Assembly: GCF_000374585.1 (NCBI RefSeq)
Contig: NZ_KB894644.1
Location: forward strand, 1 to 64,000
Reading direction: 5' to 3'
Source: Phocaeicola barnesiae DSM 18169 = JCM 13652
Lineage (GTDB): Bacteria > Bacteroidota > Bacteroidia > Bacteroidales > Bacteroidaceae
DNA: 64,000 nucleotides
This document shows, one piece after another, positions 52,067-61,623 of this stretch. Each line of letters begins with the position of its first letter. Position 1 is the first letter of the stretch. Under the pieces are notes generated by a model. That model made no database searches. It had not been told where the DNA came from and was given only the letters and a program-made list of their open reading frames with translations. The position numbers were made by a program, and so were the translations under genes.

Positions 52067-53641
52067 TCATTTGATTTCGAACTCTTCCTTCATGTCGATT
52101 TCCTCGCCGAATACGTCGTAGAACTTGTATTGGAGGAAAGCCAGGTTCTGGTTCGGAATCACCTTGATACCGAATCCGTATTTCATCTGCCATTTCCGTT
52201 TCAGGGAAACGATTCCCTGATTGACATAAGCGGCTACATACGGATGTATATGCAAGGTAAATCTCTTCATCTTTAACTTGTTGACCAGGTAGTCAATCTT
52301 ACTTTCCAGTGTATCTGTAAAAAGGATGGAAGGTTTAATCTTCCCTTTCCCGAAACAGGTCGGACAATCTTCATCGGTTGTGACGTCCATGGCCGGTCGT
52401 ACCCGTTGGCGGGTAATCTGCATCAGACCGAATTTACTGAGTGGCAATATGTTATGCTTGGCACGGTCTTTCTGCATGTTTTGGCACATGCGTTCGTAAA
52501 GCTTCTGGCGGTTCTCAGCCAGGTTCATGTCGATGAAGTCCACTACGATGATACCTCCCATATCACGCAGGCGGAGCTGTCTGGCCAGCTCGTCGGCAGC
52601 ACCTAAATTCACATCCAGCGCGTTGGCTTCCTGTCCGTTGCTTGCTTTGGAACGGTTTCCACTGTTCACATCGACCACATGCAGCGCTTCTGTGTGTTCG
52701 ATGATGAGATAAGCACCGCTTTTGTAGGAAACGGTTTTCCCGAACGAGGATTTGATCTGTTTGGTGATACCGAAATTGTCGAAGATGGGAAGCTGACCCT
52801 TGTAGAACTTGACAATCTCCGTCCGTTCGGGAGCTATCAGTGCCACGTAATCTTTTACTTCGTTGTAAACGGTCGTATCGTTTACATAAATATTTTCATA
52901 AGAGGGGTTGAACAGGTCGCGCAGCATGGCTACTGTACGGCTGGTTTCCTCGTAGACCAATGAAGGCAGTTTGGTGGCCTTCTGTACTTTGGTGATGGTC
53001 TCTTCCCAATGTTTCAACAGGACTTTAAGCTCTGCGTCGAGTTCGGCGACCCGTTTCCCTTCGGCTACGGTGCGTACGATGACGCCGAAATTTTTCGGCT
53101 TGATACTCTGTAGCAGTTGTTTCAGACGGGCACGCTCTTCACTGGACTTGATTTTCTGGGAAACCGAAACCTTGTCATTGAAAGGTATCAGGACCAGATA
53201 ACGTCCGGCAAATGAAAGTTCGCACGTCAGACGCGGTCCTTTGGTGGAGATGGGTTCCTTGACAATCTGTACGATGACCTCCTGTCCCTGCTGGAGCACA
53301 TTCGAGATGGTGCCGTCCTTTTCGATGTCGGGAAGCATGGAAGCTTTCGAGATAGGATAGAGCTTTTTACGGTCGCTTAAAACCTGTTTCAGATACTTCT
53401 GATAAGAATGAAACTGTGGGCCTAAGTCTAAGTAATGAAGAAAAGCGTCTTTCTCGAAGCCTACATCTACGAAGCAGGCATTGAGTCCGGGCATCAGTTT
53501 TCTGACTTTGCCCACGTACATGTTCCCTACAGCGAACGAAAGGTTCCGTTCCTCTTTCTGAAATTCCACGAGATTCTTGTCTTCCAACAAGGCGATGGAG
53601 ATTTCTTTGGGCTGTACATCTACTACTAATTCGCTTGTCAC
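52067..53641 (-). CDS. rng: Ribonuclease E/G
   Basis: A 524-residue RNase E/G family endonuclease. It has an S1-type RNA-binding N-terminus (MYVGKVRKLMPGLNACFVDV), the catalytic region VDFIDMNLAENRQKLYERM with its metal-binding Asp residues, and the zinc-link CPTCFGKGK. It processes rRNA and degrades mRNA in the cytoplasm. The short C-terminus lacks the large RNase E degradosome scaffold, so it is RNase G-like. The tiny COX24-like gene and the HU gene lie upstream on the same strand. Confidence 0.88.
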   Translation of the reverse strand: MTSELVVDVQPKEISIALLEDKNLVEFQKEERNLSFAVGNMYVGKVRKLMPGLNACFVDVGFEKDAFLHYLDLGPQFHSYQKYLKQVLSDRKKLYPISKASMLPDIEKDGTISNVLQQGQEVIVQIVKEPISTKGPRLTCELSFAGRYLVLIPFNDKVSVSQKIKSSEERARLKQLLQSIKPKNFGVIVRTVAEGKRVAELDAELKVLLKHWEETITKVQKATKLPSLVYEETSRTVAMLRDLFNPSYENIYVNDTTVYNEVKDYVALIAPERTEIVKFYKGQLPIFDNFGITKQIKSSFGKTVSYKSGAYLIIEHTEALHVVDVNSGNRSKASNGQEANALDVNLGAADELARQLRLRDMGGIIVVDFIDMNLAENRQKLYERMCQNMQKDRAKHNILPLSKFGLMQITRQRVRPAMDVTTDEDCPTCFGKGKIKPSILFTDTLESKIDYLVNKLKMKRFTLHIHPYVAAYVNQGIVSLKRKWQMKYGFGIKVIPNQNLAFLQYKFYDVFGEEIDMKEEFEIK

Positions 53642-53761
53642 TTGTTACTTGTATGTTTAGACGTTTGGTTTATTCTTTTTATACCTCAATTTACAGAAAG
53701 AACAAACTTGGAAGACCATACAGTATCGCAAGTTTGTTCTTTCTAAAGTCAGACAGACTAT

Positions 53762-53854
53762 TTATTTTTTGCTTTTATGTCTGTTCTTTCTCAATCTTTT
53801 TTTACGCTTGTGAGTAGACATTTTATGTCTTTTTCTTTTCTTTCCGCTTGGCAT
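53762..53854 (-). CDS. AURKAIP1/COX24-like 30-residue basic protein (bS22/mS38 relative)
   Basis: A 30-residue, extremely basic protein: MPSGKKRKRHKMSTHKRKKR followed by LRKNRHKSKK and a stop. It matches the AURKAIP1/COX24 family, related to mitochondrial mS38 and the small ribosomal protein bS22. Such short proteins are easily missed in annotation. It is between rng and the HU gene on the minus strand, 37 nt after HU, and may be co-transcribed. Confidence 0.75.
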   Translation of the reverse strand: MPSGKKRKRHKMSTHKRKKRLRKNRHKSKK

Positions 53855-53890
53855 AGCTTCAAAATTTTATAGGGTTAATACTAATGTTAA

Positions 53891-54166
53891 TTATTTTTTT
53901 ACTGAAAGAGTAAAAGTTTTCGCTGGCTTGAAGGCCGGAATATTGTGTTCCGGGATAATGATTGTAGTATTCTTAGAGATGTTGCGTGCGGTCTTCTGCG
54001 CTCTCTTCTTTACAATAAAACTACCGAAACCTCTCAGGTAAACGTTTTCGTCATTCGACAAAGATTCCTTCACTGAATCCATAAAAGCCTCAACGGTAGT
54101 CAACACGGTCTGCTTGTCGATACCCGTATTCTTGGCTATTTCGTTTACGATATCTGCTTTAGTCAT
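53891..54166 (-). CDS. HU/IHF-family DNA-binding protein
   Basis: A 91-residue HU protein: MTKADIVNEIAKNTGIDKQT, then the conserved VYLRGFGSFIVKKRAQKTAR and the arm motif PEHNIPAFKPAKTF. It bends DNA and shapes the nucleoid. The minus-strand box TATATTTG lies about 50 nt upstream. Confidence 0.9.
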   Translation of the reverse strand: MTKADIVNEIAKNTGIDKQTVLTTVEAFMDSVKESLSNDENVYLRGFGSFIVKKRAQKTARNISKNTTIIIPEHNIPAFKPAKTFTLSVKK

Positions 54167-54212
54167 TTCACTGTTGGATTATAGTTATACGTTGTCTTAA
54201 TTTTTTGGATTG

Positions 54213-54220
54213 CAAATATA
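54213..54220 (-). promoter_or_regulatory. -7 box for the HU gene
   Basis: TATATTTG on the minus strand, a perfect TAnnTTTG match about 47 nt before the HU start codon. Confidence 0.45.
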
Positions 54221-54295
54221 TACCTTTTCTTGTTTTTATAGAAATATATTCGCTATAAATTTTAGAAAAAGTGTGTTCGACACCTGTAAAAACCC

Positions 54296-54303
54296 TATTT
54301 TTG
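54296..54303 (+). promoter_or_regulatory. -7 box for mutY
   Basis: TATTTTTG, a perfect TAnnTTTG match 43 nt before the mutY ATG. The -33 region is weak. Confidence 0.4.
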
Positions 54304-54345
54304 CGGAAAATTTGCTAGTTTGAAGTTCAAAGAAATAGAATTTTT

Positions 54346-55404
54346 ATGAATCGGTTCGCTGAAAAATTGATTACATGGTACGAGGTGAATCAACGTAATT
54401 TGCCGTGGCGTGAGACGAAAGACCCTTATAAAATATGGATATCCGAAATCATTCTGCAACAGACCCGTGTGGCCCAGGGATATGACTACTATTGTCGTTT
54501 TATCCAACGGTTTCCGGATGTGTTTTCTTTGGCTGAGGCAGATGAGGATGAAGTGATGAAATACTGGCAAGGATTGGGGTACTATTCGCGGGCACGCAAT
54601 CTGCACGCGGCTGCCCGTTCCATAGCAGGGATGGGAAAATTCCCGGAAACCTATGAGGAGGTCCGGAAACTGAAGGGGGTAGGCGATTATACGGCCGCCG
54701 CCATCTGTTCGTTTGCCTATGACTTGCCGTGTGCGGTAGTAGATGGAAACGTGTATCGGGTACTGTCGCGCTGGATGGGGATAGACGAACCGATAGACAG
54801 TACGAAGGGAAAGAAACTCTTTGCCGGATTGGCGGATGAATTGTTGGATAAGAAGCGTCCTGCGCTTTATAACCAGGCAATTATGGATTTTGGAGCGATA
54901 CAGTGTGTCCCGTCTTCACCTTCGTGCCTGTTTTGTCCGTTGAACGACAGTTGTGTGGCACTGCAGACCGGAAAGGTGGATGCCCTTCCCTGTAAGCAGC
55001 ATAAAACAAAAGTGATTCCCCGTTATTTTCATTATATATATGTACGTGCGGGAGAATATACTTATCTCCGGAAGAGACCGGCAGGTGATATCTGGCAGAA
55101 CTTGTATGAATTTCCGTTGATTGAGACTTCGGAAGCGATGGAAGAGGAAAAATTATTCGCTTCGGATGATTTTTCTGCATTGTTGCAGGGAAATCCGATA
55201 AAAAACGTGCGTTTGATAGAGAAGAACGTGAAACATGTCTTGTCTCATCGGGTAATTCATGCCAATTGTTACGAGGTGACGCTGGAAGCCGATGGCTGTG
55301 AACTTCCAGGTTACCTGCGGGTCCGGGTCGATGATTTGCACAAATTTCCGGTGTCACGCTTGGTATCTCGTTTTTTTTCTCTAATTTTGAACCAAAATCG
55401 TTAG
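54346..55404 (+). CDS. mutY: MutY A/G-specific adenine glycosylase
   Basis: A 352-residue MutY. It has the catalytic Glu in WISEIILQQTRV, the HhH-GPD loop LKGVGDYTAAAICSFAYDLP with its Asp in VVDGNVYR, the [4Fe-4S] cysteines C-x6-C-x2-C-x5-C (CVPSSPSCLFCPLNDSC) and a NUDIX-like C-terminal domain. It removes adenine mispaired with 8-oxoguanine. It starts a run with ssb (5 nt downstream) and gldE, as in other Bacteroidales. Confidence 0.9.
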   Translation: MNRFAEKLITWYEVNQRNLPWRETKDPYKIWISEIILQQTRVAQGYDYYCRFIQRFPDVFSLAEADEDEVMKYWQGLGYYSRARNLHAAARSIAGMGKFPETYEEVRKLKGVGDYTAAAICSFAYDLPCAVVDGNVYRVLSRWMGIDEPIDSTKGKKLFAGLADELLDKKRPALYNQAIMDFGAIQCVPSSPSCLFCPLNDSCVALQTGKVDALPCKQHKTKVIPRYFHYIYVRAGEYTYLRKRPAGDIWQNLYEFPLIETSEAMEEEKLFASDDFSALLQGNPIKNVRLIEKNVKHVLSHRVIHANCYEVTLEADGCELPGYLRVRVDDLHKFPVSRLVSRFFSLILNQNR

Positions 55405-55408
55405 AATC

Positions 55409-55849
55409 ATGTCATTGAATAAAGTACAGTTGATAGGTAATGTAGGGAGAGACCCCGAAGTACGTTACCTGGACAGCGGTGTAGCGGTAGCCACATTTCC
55501 TTTGGCTACTACCGACCGTGGATATACATTGGCCAATGGTACGCAGGTGCCTGAACGTACCGAATGGCACAACATCGTCTTGTGGAGAGGGCTTGCCGAA
55601 GTGGCAGAGAAATATGTCCGCAAGGGCGATAAACTTTACATAGAAGGAAAAATCAGAAGCCGTTCGTATGACGACCAGAATGGGGTGAAACGGTATGTGG
55701 TGGAAATCTTCGGCGATAATATGGAGATGCTGACCCGTGCGGTACAGCAACCTGCCGGTCAGCCGGTCGCTCCACAGCCGGCAGCAACTCAGCCGTCTGC
55801 TGCCCAGCCCCAGCCTGCAACATCCGAATCGGACGATTTGCCTTTTTAA
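55409..55849 (+). CDS. ssb: Single-stranded DNA-binding protein
   Basis: A 146-residue SSB. The N-terminal OB-fold (NKVQLIGNVGRDPEVRYLDS; TEWHNIVLWRGLAEVAEKYV) is followed by a Gln/Pro-rich tail ending in the conserved acidic tip DDLPF, which recruits partners. It follows mutY after 5 nt and precedes gldE. Confidence 0.92.
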   Translation: MSLNKVQLIGNVGRDPEVRYLDSGVAVATFPLATTDRGYTLANGTQVPERTEWHNIVLWRGLAEVAEKYVRKGDKLYIEGKIRSRSYDDQNGVKRYVVEIFGDNMEMLTRAVQQPAGQPVAPQPAATQPSAAQPQPATSESDDLPF

Positions 55850-55879
55850 GAAACACATGTTTAACTAAAATCATTTTCC

Positions 55880-57250
55880 TTGGACCCGGACTCGTATTTA
55901 TGCCGCTTGGCGGATTTATGTGACGGAGTAACCGTCATGTCTCCTTCTATGGGGGCCATCATTGCATTGTGTTTGGTAGTAGTTCTGCTTTACGCTTCTG
56001 GATTTGTGTCTGCTTCGGAGATTGCTTTCTTTTCACTTTCTCCGTCTGACCTTAATTCCATCGAGGAGGAAGAACATCGTTCCGATAAGAAAATCAAAGC
56101 GTTGCTGAATGATTCGGAACGGTTGTTGGCTACCATCCTTATTTCAAATAATTTTGTGAATGTGACCATTATCATGCTCTGTAACTACTTCTTCGAAGAA
56201 GTGGTTGATTTTGGCTCTGCACAGATTCTGGAATTTCTGGTCATTACTGTCCTGCTTACTTTCTTGCTGTTGCTTTTCGGTGAGATTATGCCAAAAATCT
56301 TTTCAGCCCAGCACACGCTGGCTTTCTGTAGGAAGTCGGCGCCGGTCATTTATGTACTGCGCTCTGTTTTCCGCCCTGTTTCTTCATTATTGATGAAGTC
56401 TGGTTTCATTGTCAACAAATTGGCTCAACGGAAAAAGAAAGTTTCCAATATTTCCGTCGATGAGTTGTCTCATGCTTTGGAACTGACCGATAAGAATGAA
56501 ATATCAGAGGAAAGCAACATGCTGGAAGGAATCATCCGTTTCGGTGGCGAGACAGCCAAAGAGGTGATGACTTCCCGACTGGATATGGTTGACCTGCCGA
56601 TAGATACTACGTATCCGGATGTATTGAAGTGTATCGTAGAGAATGCGTATTCCCGTATTCCGGTATATGAAGATTCACGCGACAATATCAAAGGTATTCT
56701 TTATATCAAGGACTTGTTGCCATATCTGGATAAAGGACCCGATTTCAAATGGCAGAACCTTATCCGACCGGCATTCTTTGTTCCGGAAACTAAAATGATA
56801 GATGACCTGCTTCGGGATTTCCAGACCAATAAAGTGCATATCGCCATTGTGGTCGATGAATTTGGAGGTACTTCCGGTATGATTACCATGGAAGACATCA
56901 TTGAGGAGATAGTAGGTGAAATCAATGATGAATATGATGATGAGGAACGGATGTATGTACGCTTGTCTGAGAATACTTACGTGTTTGAGGCCAAGACACT
57001 GCTGTCTGACTTCTATAAAATTATGAAGATTGATCCGGATGACTTCTCCGAAGCTGCCGGAGATGCTGATACGCTTGCGGGTCTGTTGCTGGAACTGAAA
57101 GGTGAGTTCCCTGCTTTGCATGAGGTGCTTACGTATGGAGATTATCGTTTCGAAGTATTGGAGATGGACGCACGCCGTATCTTGAAGATAAAGGTTATTG
57201 TAGTTCCTGTGGAATCGCTTCCGGTGGTAGAAGCAAAGAAAGAACCGTAA
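55880..57250 (+). CDS. gldE: GldE, CNNM/CorC-like membrane protein with CBS domains
   Basis: A 456-residue protein. An N-terminal DUF21/CNNM membrane part with about four helices (25-160) is followed by two CBS domains (about 205-335) and a C-terminal CorC_HlyC domain. In Bacteroidetes the family in this locus is GldE, next to mutY-ssb and a phosphopantetheinyl transferase. The start is TTG at 55880 (reading MDPDSYLCRLADLCDG), which fits the family start. Transport or gliding-related roles are suggested by the family. Confidence 0.83.
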   Translation: MDPDSYLCRLADLCDGVTVMSPSMGAIIALCLVVVLLYASGFVSASEIAFFSLSPSDLNSIEEEEHRSDKKIKALLNDSERLLATILISNNFVNVTIIMLCNYFFEEVVDFGSAQILEFLVITVLLTFLLLLFGEIMPKIFSAQHTLAFCRKSAPVIYVLRSVFRPVSSLLMKSGFIVNKLAQRKKKVSNISVDELSHALELTDKNEISEESNMLEGIIRFGGETAKEVMTSRLDMVDLPIDTTYPDVLKCIVENAYSRIPVYEDSRDNIKGILYIKDLLPYLDKGPDFKWQNLIRPAFFVPETKMIDDLLRDFQTNKVHIAIVVDEFGGTSGMITMEDIIEEIVGEINDEYDDEERMYVRLSENTYVFEAKTLLSDFYKIMKIDPDDFSEAAGDADTLAGLLLELKGEFPALHEVLTYGDYRFEVLEMDARRILKIKVIVVPVESLPVVEAKKEP

Positions 57251-57252
57251 TC

Positions 57253-57891
57253 ATGCCTCTTTGGAAACAATGGTCGGCCGGAGGAGCCGTATGGGGAATC
57301 TGGAAAGTCACTGAATCGCCTTCAGAGCTTCGTGCTATGCTGGTGGAGCAGTTACCTTATGAGACTGAACTTGGCTCCTTGAAATCACCTTCTCGTAAAC
57401 TGGAATATCTGGTGGTACGTGTGCTGCTGAAGGCTTTGGCAGGTGAGGAGTTTGACATTGCTCATTTACCGTCGGGGCAGCCTTATCTGAAACATGATTC
57501 TCGACGGATTACCATTTCACATACCAAGGGATATGTTGCTGTGGGAATTCATCCTTCCGCTTTGCCGGGTATCGATATCGAACAGGTAGCGGAAAGGGTG
57601 TTGAAAGTGACTTCCCGTTTCATCAGGTCCGATGAGTTTCCCGAAAAGGAACAACTTCCTGCTGAACTTCAGTTGAAAGGAGCTTTATTGCATTGGTCGG
57701 GAAAAGAAACGCTGTTCAAATTATTGGAAACTGACGGAGTTGATTTCCTGTCACATTTACAGATTTTCCCATTCGTGCCTCAAGAGTCCGGTACGATGGT
57801 GGCCCGAGAGTATCGGACCGGCACGGACCAACGTTTTATCTTATCATATCTGGTTACTTCTGATTTTGTCTGCACATGGGGAGTGAAATGA
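57253..57891 (+). CDS. 4'-phosphopantetheinyl transferase
   Basis: A 212-residue Sfp/AcpS-type enzyme. The motif pair GIDIEQVAERV and WSGKETLFKLLE is diagnostic and supplies the Mg-binding Asp and Glu residues. It attaches phosphopantetheine to acyl or peptidyl carrier proteins. It begins 3 nt after gldE and appears to end the rightward run. Confidence 0.86.
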   Translation: MPLWKQWSAGGAVWGIWKVTESPSELRAMLVEQLPYETELGSLKSPSRKLEYLVVRVLLKALAGEEFDIAHLPSGQPYLKHDSRRITISHTKGYVAVGIHPSALPGIDIEQVAERVLKVTSRFIRSDEFPEKEQLPAELQLKGALLHWSGKETLFKLLETDGVDFLSHLQIFPFVPQESGTMVAREYRTGTDQRFILSYLVTSDFVCTWGVK

Positions 57892-57903
57892 GGAAACCCT
57901 GTT

Positions 57904-59691
57904 TCAGGCTTCCTTATGCTTCTGAAGGGTGAAGATAAATTCCAGTCCTCCTTGTGGAGCTTTTTTGGCGAAGATGGTTCCTCCATGGAACAGAACAGCG
58001 TTCTTCACAATGGCCAGTCCCAATCCTGTACCTCCTAATTTGCGGGAACGTCCCTTGTCGACTCGGTAGAAGCGTTCGAACAAGCGGTTCAAATGGGTCT
58101 CCGCTACTCCGACTCCGTTGTCTGAGTAACTGAAATAATAGTATTTGTCATCTTCGCGGAAACAGTTGATGGTAATCTGTACTCCGGTTCCGGCATAGGC
58201 AATGGTATTGTCGGTCAGGTTTCGGAAGATGGAATAGACCAGTGAGTGGTTTCCCACCAGTATCAGGCGTGGAGGTAATAGGTTGATGACACGAATCTGT
58301 TTTTCTTCGAGTCCTAAAGCTACCTCGTTCAGCATGTCCTTTACGATCTTGCTGAGGTCAATGCTTTCCCGTTCCACCATATCAGGAGCTTCGTCCATAC
58401 GGGTCAGTACGGAAATATCCCGAAGTAGTGTTGTCAACCGGTTGCTCTGTGCATAACTTCTTTCCAGGAAGGTATGCATGTTCTCCGGTGAAATATTCGG
58501 ATTGCTGAGTATGGTTTCCAGGTATCCCTGAATACTGCTGACCGGGGTCTTCAGTTCGTGAGCAATATTTTGAGTCAATTGACGTTTCAGTCGCGCCTGT
58601 TCTTCTTCCTGGGTTACATCGTTGATGGAAATTTCAAAAGAAAGGTCTTGAAACAGGATGCATTCCAAAGAAAAGACTCTTCCGTTCTTGCTGATATGCA
58701 AGGATGTCCGCTTTTCCTCCTTGCTGTAATTGCTTTGATTCTTTTGCAGGAAATCAACAAACGGCTTGATTTCCGGAATAGAGAATATGTCGTTGGTCGA
58801 ACGCAGATTCTGGTCGGATATGTTATTGAAATATTGGGTAAACAAGTCGTTTACCAGAATTTCTTTCCGTTCTTGGGTAAAGACCCCTAACCCTTCATGA
58901 GAGGTGCGCAAGTGAGATATCAATTTTTCGCGTTCGATATAAAGGGCTTCTTTGGCTCTATGTAGTCTTTTATAGATTTTAATGATGTGCTGTGAGATTT
59001 CCCCCAGCTCATTTTTGGGGAAAGTCTGTAGAATCTCCATGTCTATCGGTTCGTTCCGGTCTGCTTTCATGGCAAACTGTTGCAGCTTGGTGATGGACAT
59101 TCCCAGCTTGTTGGTGAAACGGTAGAAGATGACTGCCAGTATCAGACTGACCACTAAGGTAAACCAGATGTAGTTGGAATCGGCTTTCAGATGCTCGGTC
59201 AGACTGAGGTTGTAAGGAAGGGCAGAACGGATAATCAGCCGATGGGAGGGGAAATAATGGGCCGAATAGAAATATTCCTCCCCTTGAATACTTTCCGAAC
59301 GGCGGCTGATGGCATAGCCGCTTCCTTGCATCAAGGCATTCTGTATCTCTTTTCGGGAAGCATGGTTGGGAAATTGTTCCCACTTGTCGCTGGAATTGTC
59401 ATAGATGACTTTTCCGTCCGGTTGGATGATGGTGACACGTAAGTTGGGAATCAAGTGTCTTTCCACATATTTCTGAAGCGAATCCATGTCCAGTCTTCCG
59501 CTGTCAGTCAGATAGTCATACAACTGGATGTTGTAATTCTGTAGCTGGGTATTGAGCAGTTCTGTCTTGAATGACTTTTCCCGTTGGTATTGGAAAATCA
59601 TGAAACATACGGCAAAAGCGATGAACAGCAGAATGACAGAGATGAACAGCCGTTGGCTGAACGACAGGATGCGGAAGGTCAGTTTGGTCAT
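57904..59691 (-). CDS. rprX: RprX sensor histidine kinase
   Basis: A 595-residue membrane histidine kinase. Membrane helices are at about 13-33 and 173-193, with a periplasmic sensor domain between, then a HAMP-like and PAS-like region, and a HisKA domain with H378 (NIAHELKTPVSSIQGYLE). The ATPase domain has DNGVG and GTGLGLAIV motifs. The B. fragilis RprX/RprY pair controls membrane functions. rprY lies upstream with a 17-nt gap. Confidence 0.88.
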   Translation of the reverse strand: MTKLTFRILSFSQRLFISVILLFIAFAVCFMIFQYQREKSFKTELLNTQLQNYNIQLYDYLTDSGRLDMDSLQKYVERHLIPNLRVTIIQPDGKVIYDNSSDKWEQFPNHASRKEIQNALMQGSGYAISRRSESIQGEEYFYSAHYFPSHRLIIRSALPYNLSLTEHLKADSNYIWFTLVVSLILAVIFYRFTNKLGMSITKLQQFAMKADRNEPIDMEILQTFPKNELGEISQHIIKIYKRLHRAKEALYIEREKLISHLRTSHEGLGVFTQERKEILVNDLFTQYFNNISDQNLRSTNDIFSIPEIKPFVDFLQKNQSNYSKEEKRTSLHISKNGRVFSLECILFQDLSFEISINDVTQEEEQARLKRQLTQNIAHELKTPVSSIQGYLETILSNPNISPENMHTFLERSYAQSNRLTTLLRDISVLTRMDEAPDMVERESIDLSKIVKDMLNEVALGLEEKQIRVINLLPPRLILVGNHSLVYSIFRNLTDNTIAYAGTGVQITINCFREDDKYYYFSYSDNGVGVAETHLNRLFERFYRVDKGRSRKLGGTGLGLAIVKNAVLFHGGTIFAKKAPQGGLEFIFTLQKHKEA

Positions 59692-59708
59692 GGTACAGTT
59701 CTCCTTCT

Positions 59709-60398
59709 TTATTCACATTCGAAACAGTAGCCATATCCCAGGCGGGTAACGATGTACTTTCCGTAATTGCCGATTTTCTTACGCAGACGGGTGATGTTGA
59801 CATCGATGGTACGGTCGAGTACATAGACTTCATCGTGCCATACCTTGGTAAGGATGTCTTCGCGGGAGAATACACGTCCCTGATTCTGCAAGAGAAGCAG
59901 CAGAATTTCAAATTCCTTTTTGGTAAGCGGAACTTCGGTATCATCGATGGTAACCTTCTTCTTGGGAATATCGATGACTAATCCTCTGTATTGTAGTTGT
60001 TCGGGCTCTTTCTGTACAGTGCTGGTGCGGCGGAGAACAGCTTTTACCCGCACGATGACTTCACGCAGTGAAAACGGTTTGGAGATATAATCGTCTGCTC
60101 CCAGATTAAAGCCGGTGACAGTGTCGTTCTCTGTATCTTTGGCTGTAATGAAAATAATGGGGATTCCTGCCGTATCTTTGTTCTTCTTCAGCATGCTGGC
60201 CATCTTGAACCCGGATATTTCACCCATCATGACATCCAGTAACAACAGATTGTAGGAGGTCAGGTCCAACTTCAACGCTTCTTCTGCCGAGTTGGCCGTA
60301 TCTACTGTATAGCCTTCCATCTCCAGATTGAATTTCAGAATCTCGCACAGATCTTCTTCATCATCTACCACTAAAATACGATAATCATTCATACTCAT
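59709..60398 (-). CDS. rprY: RprY response regulator
   Basis: A 229-residue OmpR/PhoB-type regulator with phosphorylation site D55 in the receiver (LLLLDVMMG) and a winged-helix C-terminal domain (TDDTEVPLTKKEFEILLLLL; VWHDEVYVLDRTIDVNITRL). It is the cognate partner of RprX, transcribed together from a clear promoter. Confidence 0.9.
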   Translation of the reverse strand: MSMNDYRILVVDDEEDLCEILKFNLEMEGYTVDTANSAEEALKLDLTSYNLLLLDVMMGEISGFKMASMLKKNKDTAGIPIIFITAKDTENDTVTGFNLGADDYISKPFSLREVIVRVKAVLRRTSTVQKEPEQLQYRGLVIDIPKKKVTIDDTEVPLTKKEFEILLLLLQNQGRVFSREDILTKVWHDEVYVLDRTIDVNITRLRKKIGNYGKYIVTRLGYGYCFECE

Positions 60399-60413
60399 CC
60401 TTTTTATTAGTTA

Positions 60414-60445
60414 CAAAAGTAACAGATTTATTTTCTTTCTGCAAA
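60414..60445 (-). promoter_or_regulatory. rprYX promoter (TTTG-N20-TACTTTTG)
   Basis: On the minus strand TTTG (60445-60442) and TACTTTTG (60421-60414) are separated by 20 nt, the Bacteroidetes consensus. It lies just upstream of the rprY start codon at 60398. Confidence 0.7.
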
Positions 60446-60493
60446 GGTGAGCATCGTTTGTTTCTCTCTTATGAAATAGATGTTACAATGACG

Positions 60494-61543
60494 TTACAAT
60501 TCAGGACGTGTAAATTCTCCAGCCAGACAACGGGCCATTTCATTACGTACTTCGCGGGTCGTAAGTTTGTGGCCTAACAGGAACATCAGTTTGGTAAGTA
60601 CACTTTCTACCGTAGCGTCGTAACCGCTGATGACTCCCGCATCCAGCAGGTGAAGTCCGGTTTCGTAACGGGCCATTTCCACCATACCGGTCTGACACTG
60701 GGAAATGTTGATGATGACGATACCCCGAGAGGTTGCGTCTTTCAGGAGTTGGATAAACCAAGGTTTCTGAGGAGCGTTACCAGAACCGTAGGTTTTCAGT
60801 ACGACAGCTTTCAGTCCGGGTGTTTCCAATACATTGCGGATGATATTCTCCTGGATGCCAGGAAACAAGGTAAGAATGATGACATTCGTATCAAAGACAT
60901 AATGGGCATGCAACGGCAGTTTAGGGTCAACCTTCCGGATACGGTCATATTCGTATTTGATGTGAATGCCAGCTGTAGCCAAAGCCGGATAATTGTAGGA
61001 ACGGAATGCATTGAAATTCTCAGCATTGATTTTTGTAGTGCGGTTGCCACGTAGCAGGTGATTCTCAAAAAAGATGCAGACCTCTGGTACAACCGCTGTT
61101 CCGTCCGGATGTCTGGCAGCAGCTATTTCAATGGAAGTGATCAGGTTTTCCTTTCCGTCAGTTCTCAATACTCCGATAGGAAGTTGGCTTCCGGTCAGGA
61201 TGACGGGTTTGGCCAGATTCTCCAGCATGAAACTCAGGGCAGAGGCCGTATAAGCCATGGTATCTGTTCCATGAAGGATGACGAAACCATCGAAACTGTC
61301 ATAATTGTATTGGATGATTTTCACCAGTTTCGACCATAGAGCTGGTTCCATATCGGAGGAATCAATCGGTGAGCTGAACTGGTAGACCGAAATCCGGCAG
61401 TTGAAACGTTTCAGTTCGGGTACATTTTCTTGCAGCTGATTGAAATTAAATGCCTCTAAGGCACCTGTTTCTGGGTTTTCAATCATACCGATGGTTCCTC
61501 CGGTATATATCAATAGAACGGAAGGATAGTCTGATTTTATCAT
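60494..61543 (-). CDS. ansA: Type I L-asparaginase
   Basis: A 349-residue asparaginase with YTGGTIGMIE (N-terminal nucleophilic Thr) and the second active-site motif LHGTDTMAYTASAL. No signal peptide is seen, so it is the cytoplasmic type I form, which converts asparagine to aspartate and ammonia. The ATG at 61543 (MIKSDYPSVL) follows a consensus promoter; the in-frame ATG 8 codons upstream would fall into it. Confidence 0.87.
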   Translation of the reverse strand: MIKSDYPSVLLIYTGGTIGMIENPETGALEAFNFNQLQENVPELKRFNCRISVYQFSSPIDSSDMEPALWSKLVKIIQYNYDSFDGFVILHGTDTMAYTASALSFMLENLAKPVILTGSQLPIGVLRTDGKENLITSIEIAAARHPDGTAVVPEVCIFFENHLLRGNRTTKINAENFNAFRSYNYPALATAGIHIKYEYDRIRKVDPKLPLHAHYVFDTNVIILTLFPGIQENIIRNVLETPGLKAVVLKTYGSGNAPQKPWFIQLLKDATSRGIVIINISQCQTGMVEMARYETGLHLLDAGVISGYDATVESVLTKLMFLLGHKLTTREVRNEMARCLAGEFTRPEL

Positions 61544-61564
61544 ATTGTCTCTCGAGTTTTGCCA

Positions 61565-61595
61565 CAAAGATAGTAATCTTCGCTCTTATATGCAA
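61565..61595 (-). promoter_or_regulatory. ansA promoter (TTG-N20-TATCTTTG)
   Basis: TTG (61595-61593) and TATCTTTG (61572-61565) on the minus strand are 20 nt apart. The box ends 21 nt before the asparaginase start. Confidence 0.7.
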
Positions 61596-61623
61596 TTCGG
61601 GCCCTGTTAAAATGACAAAATGG

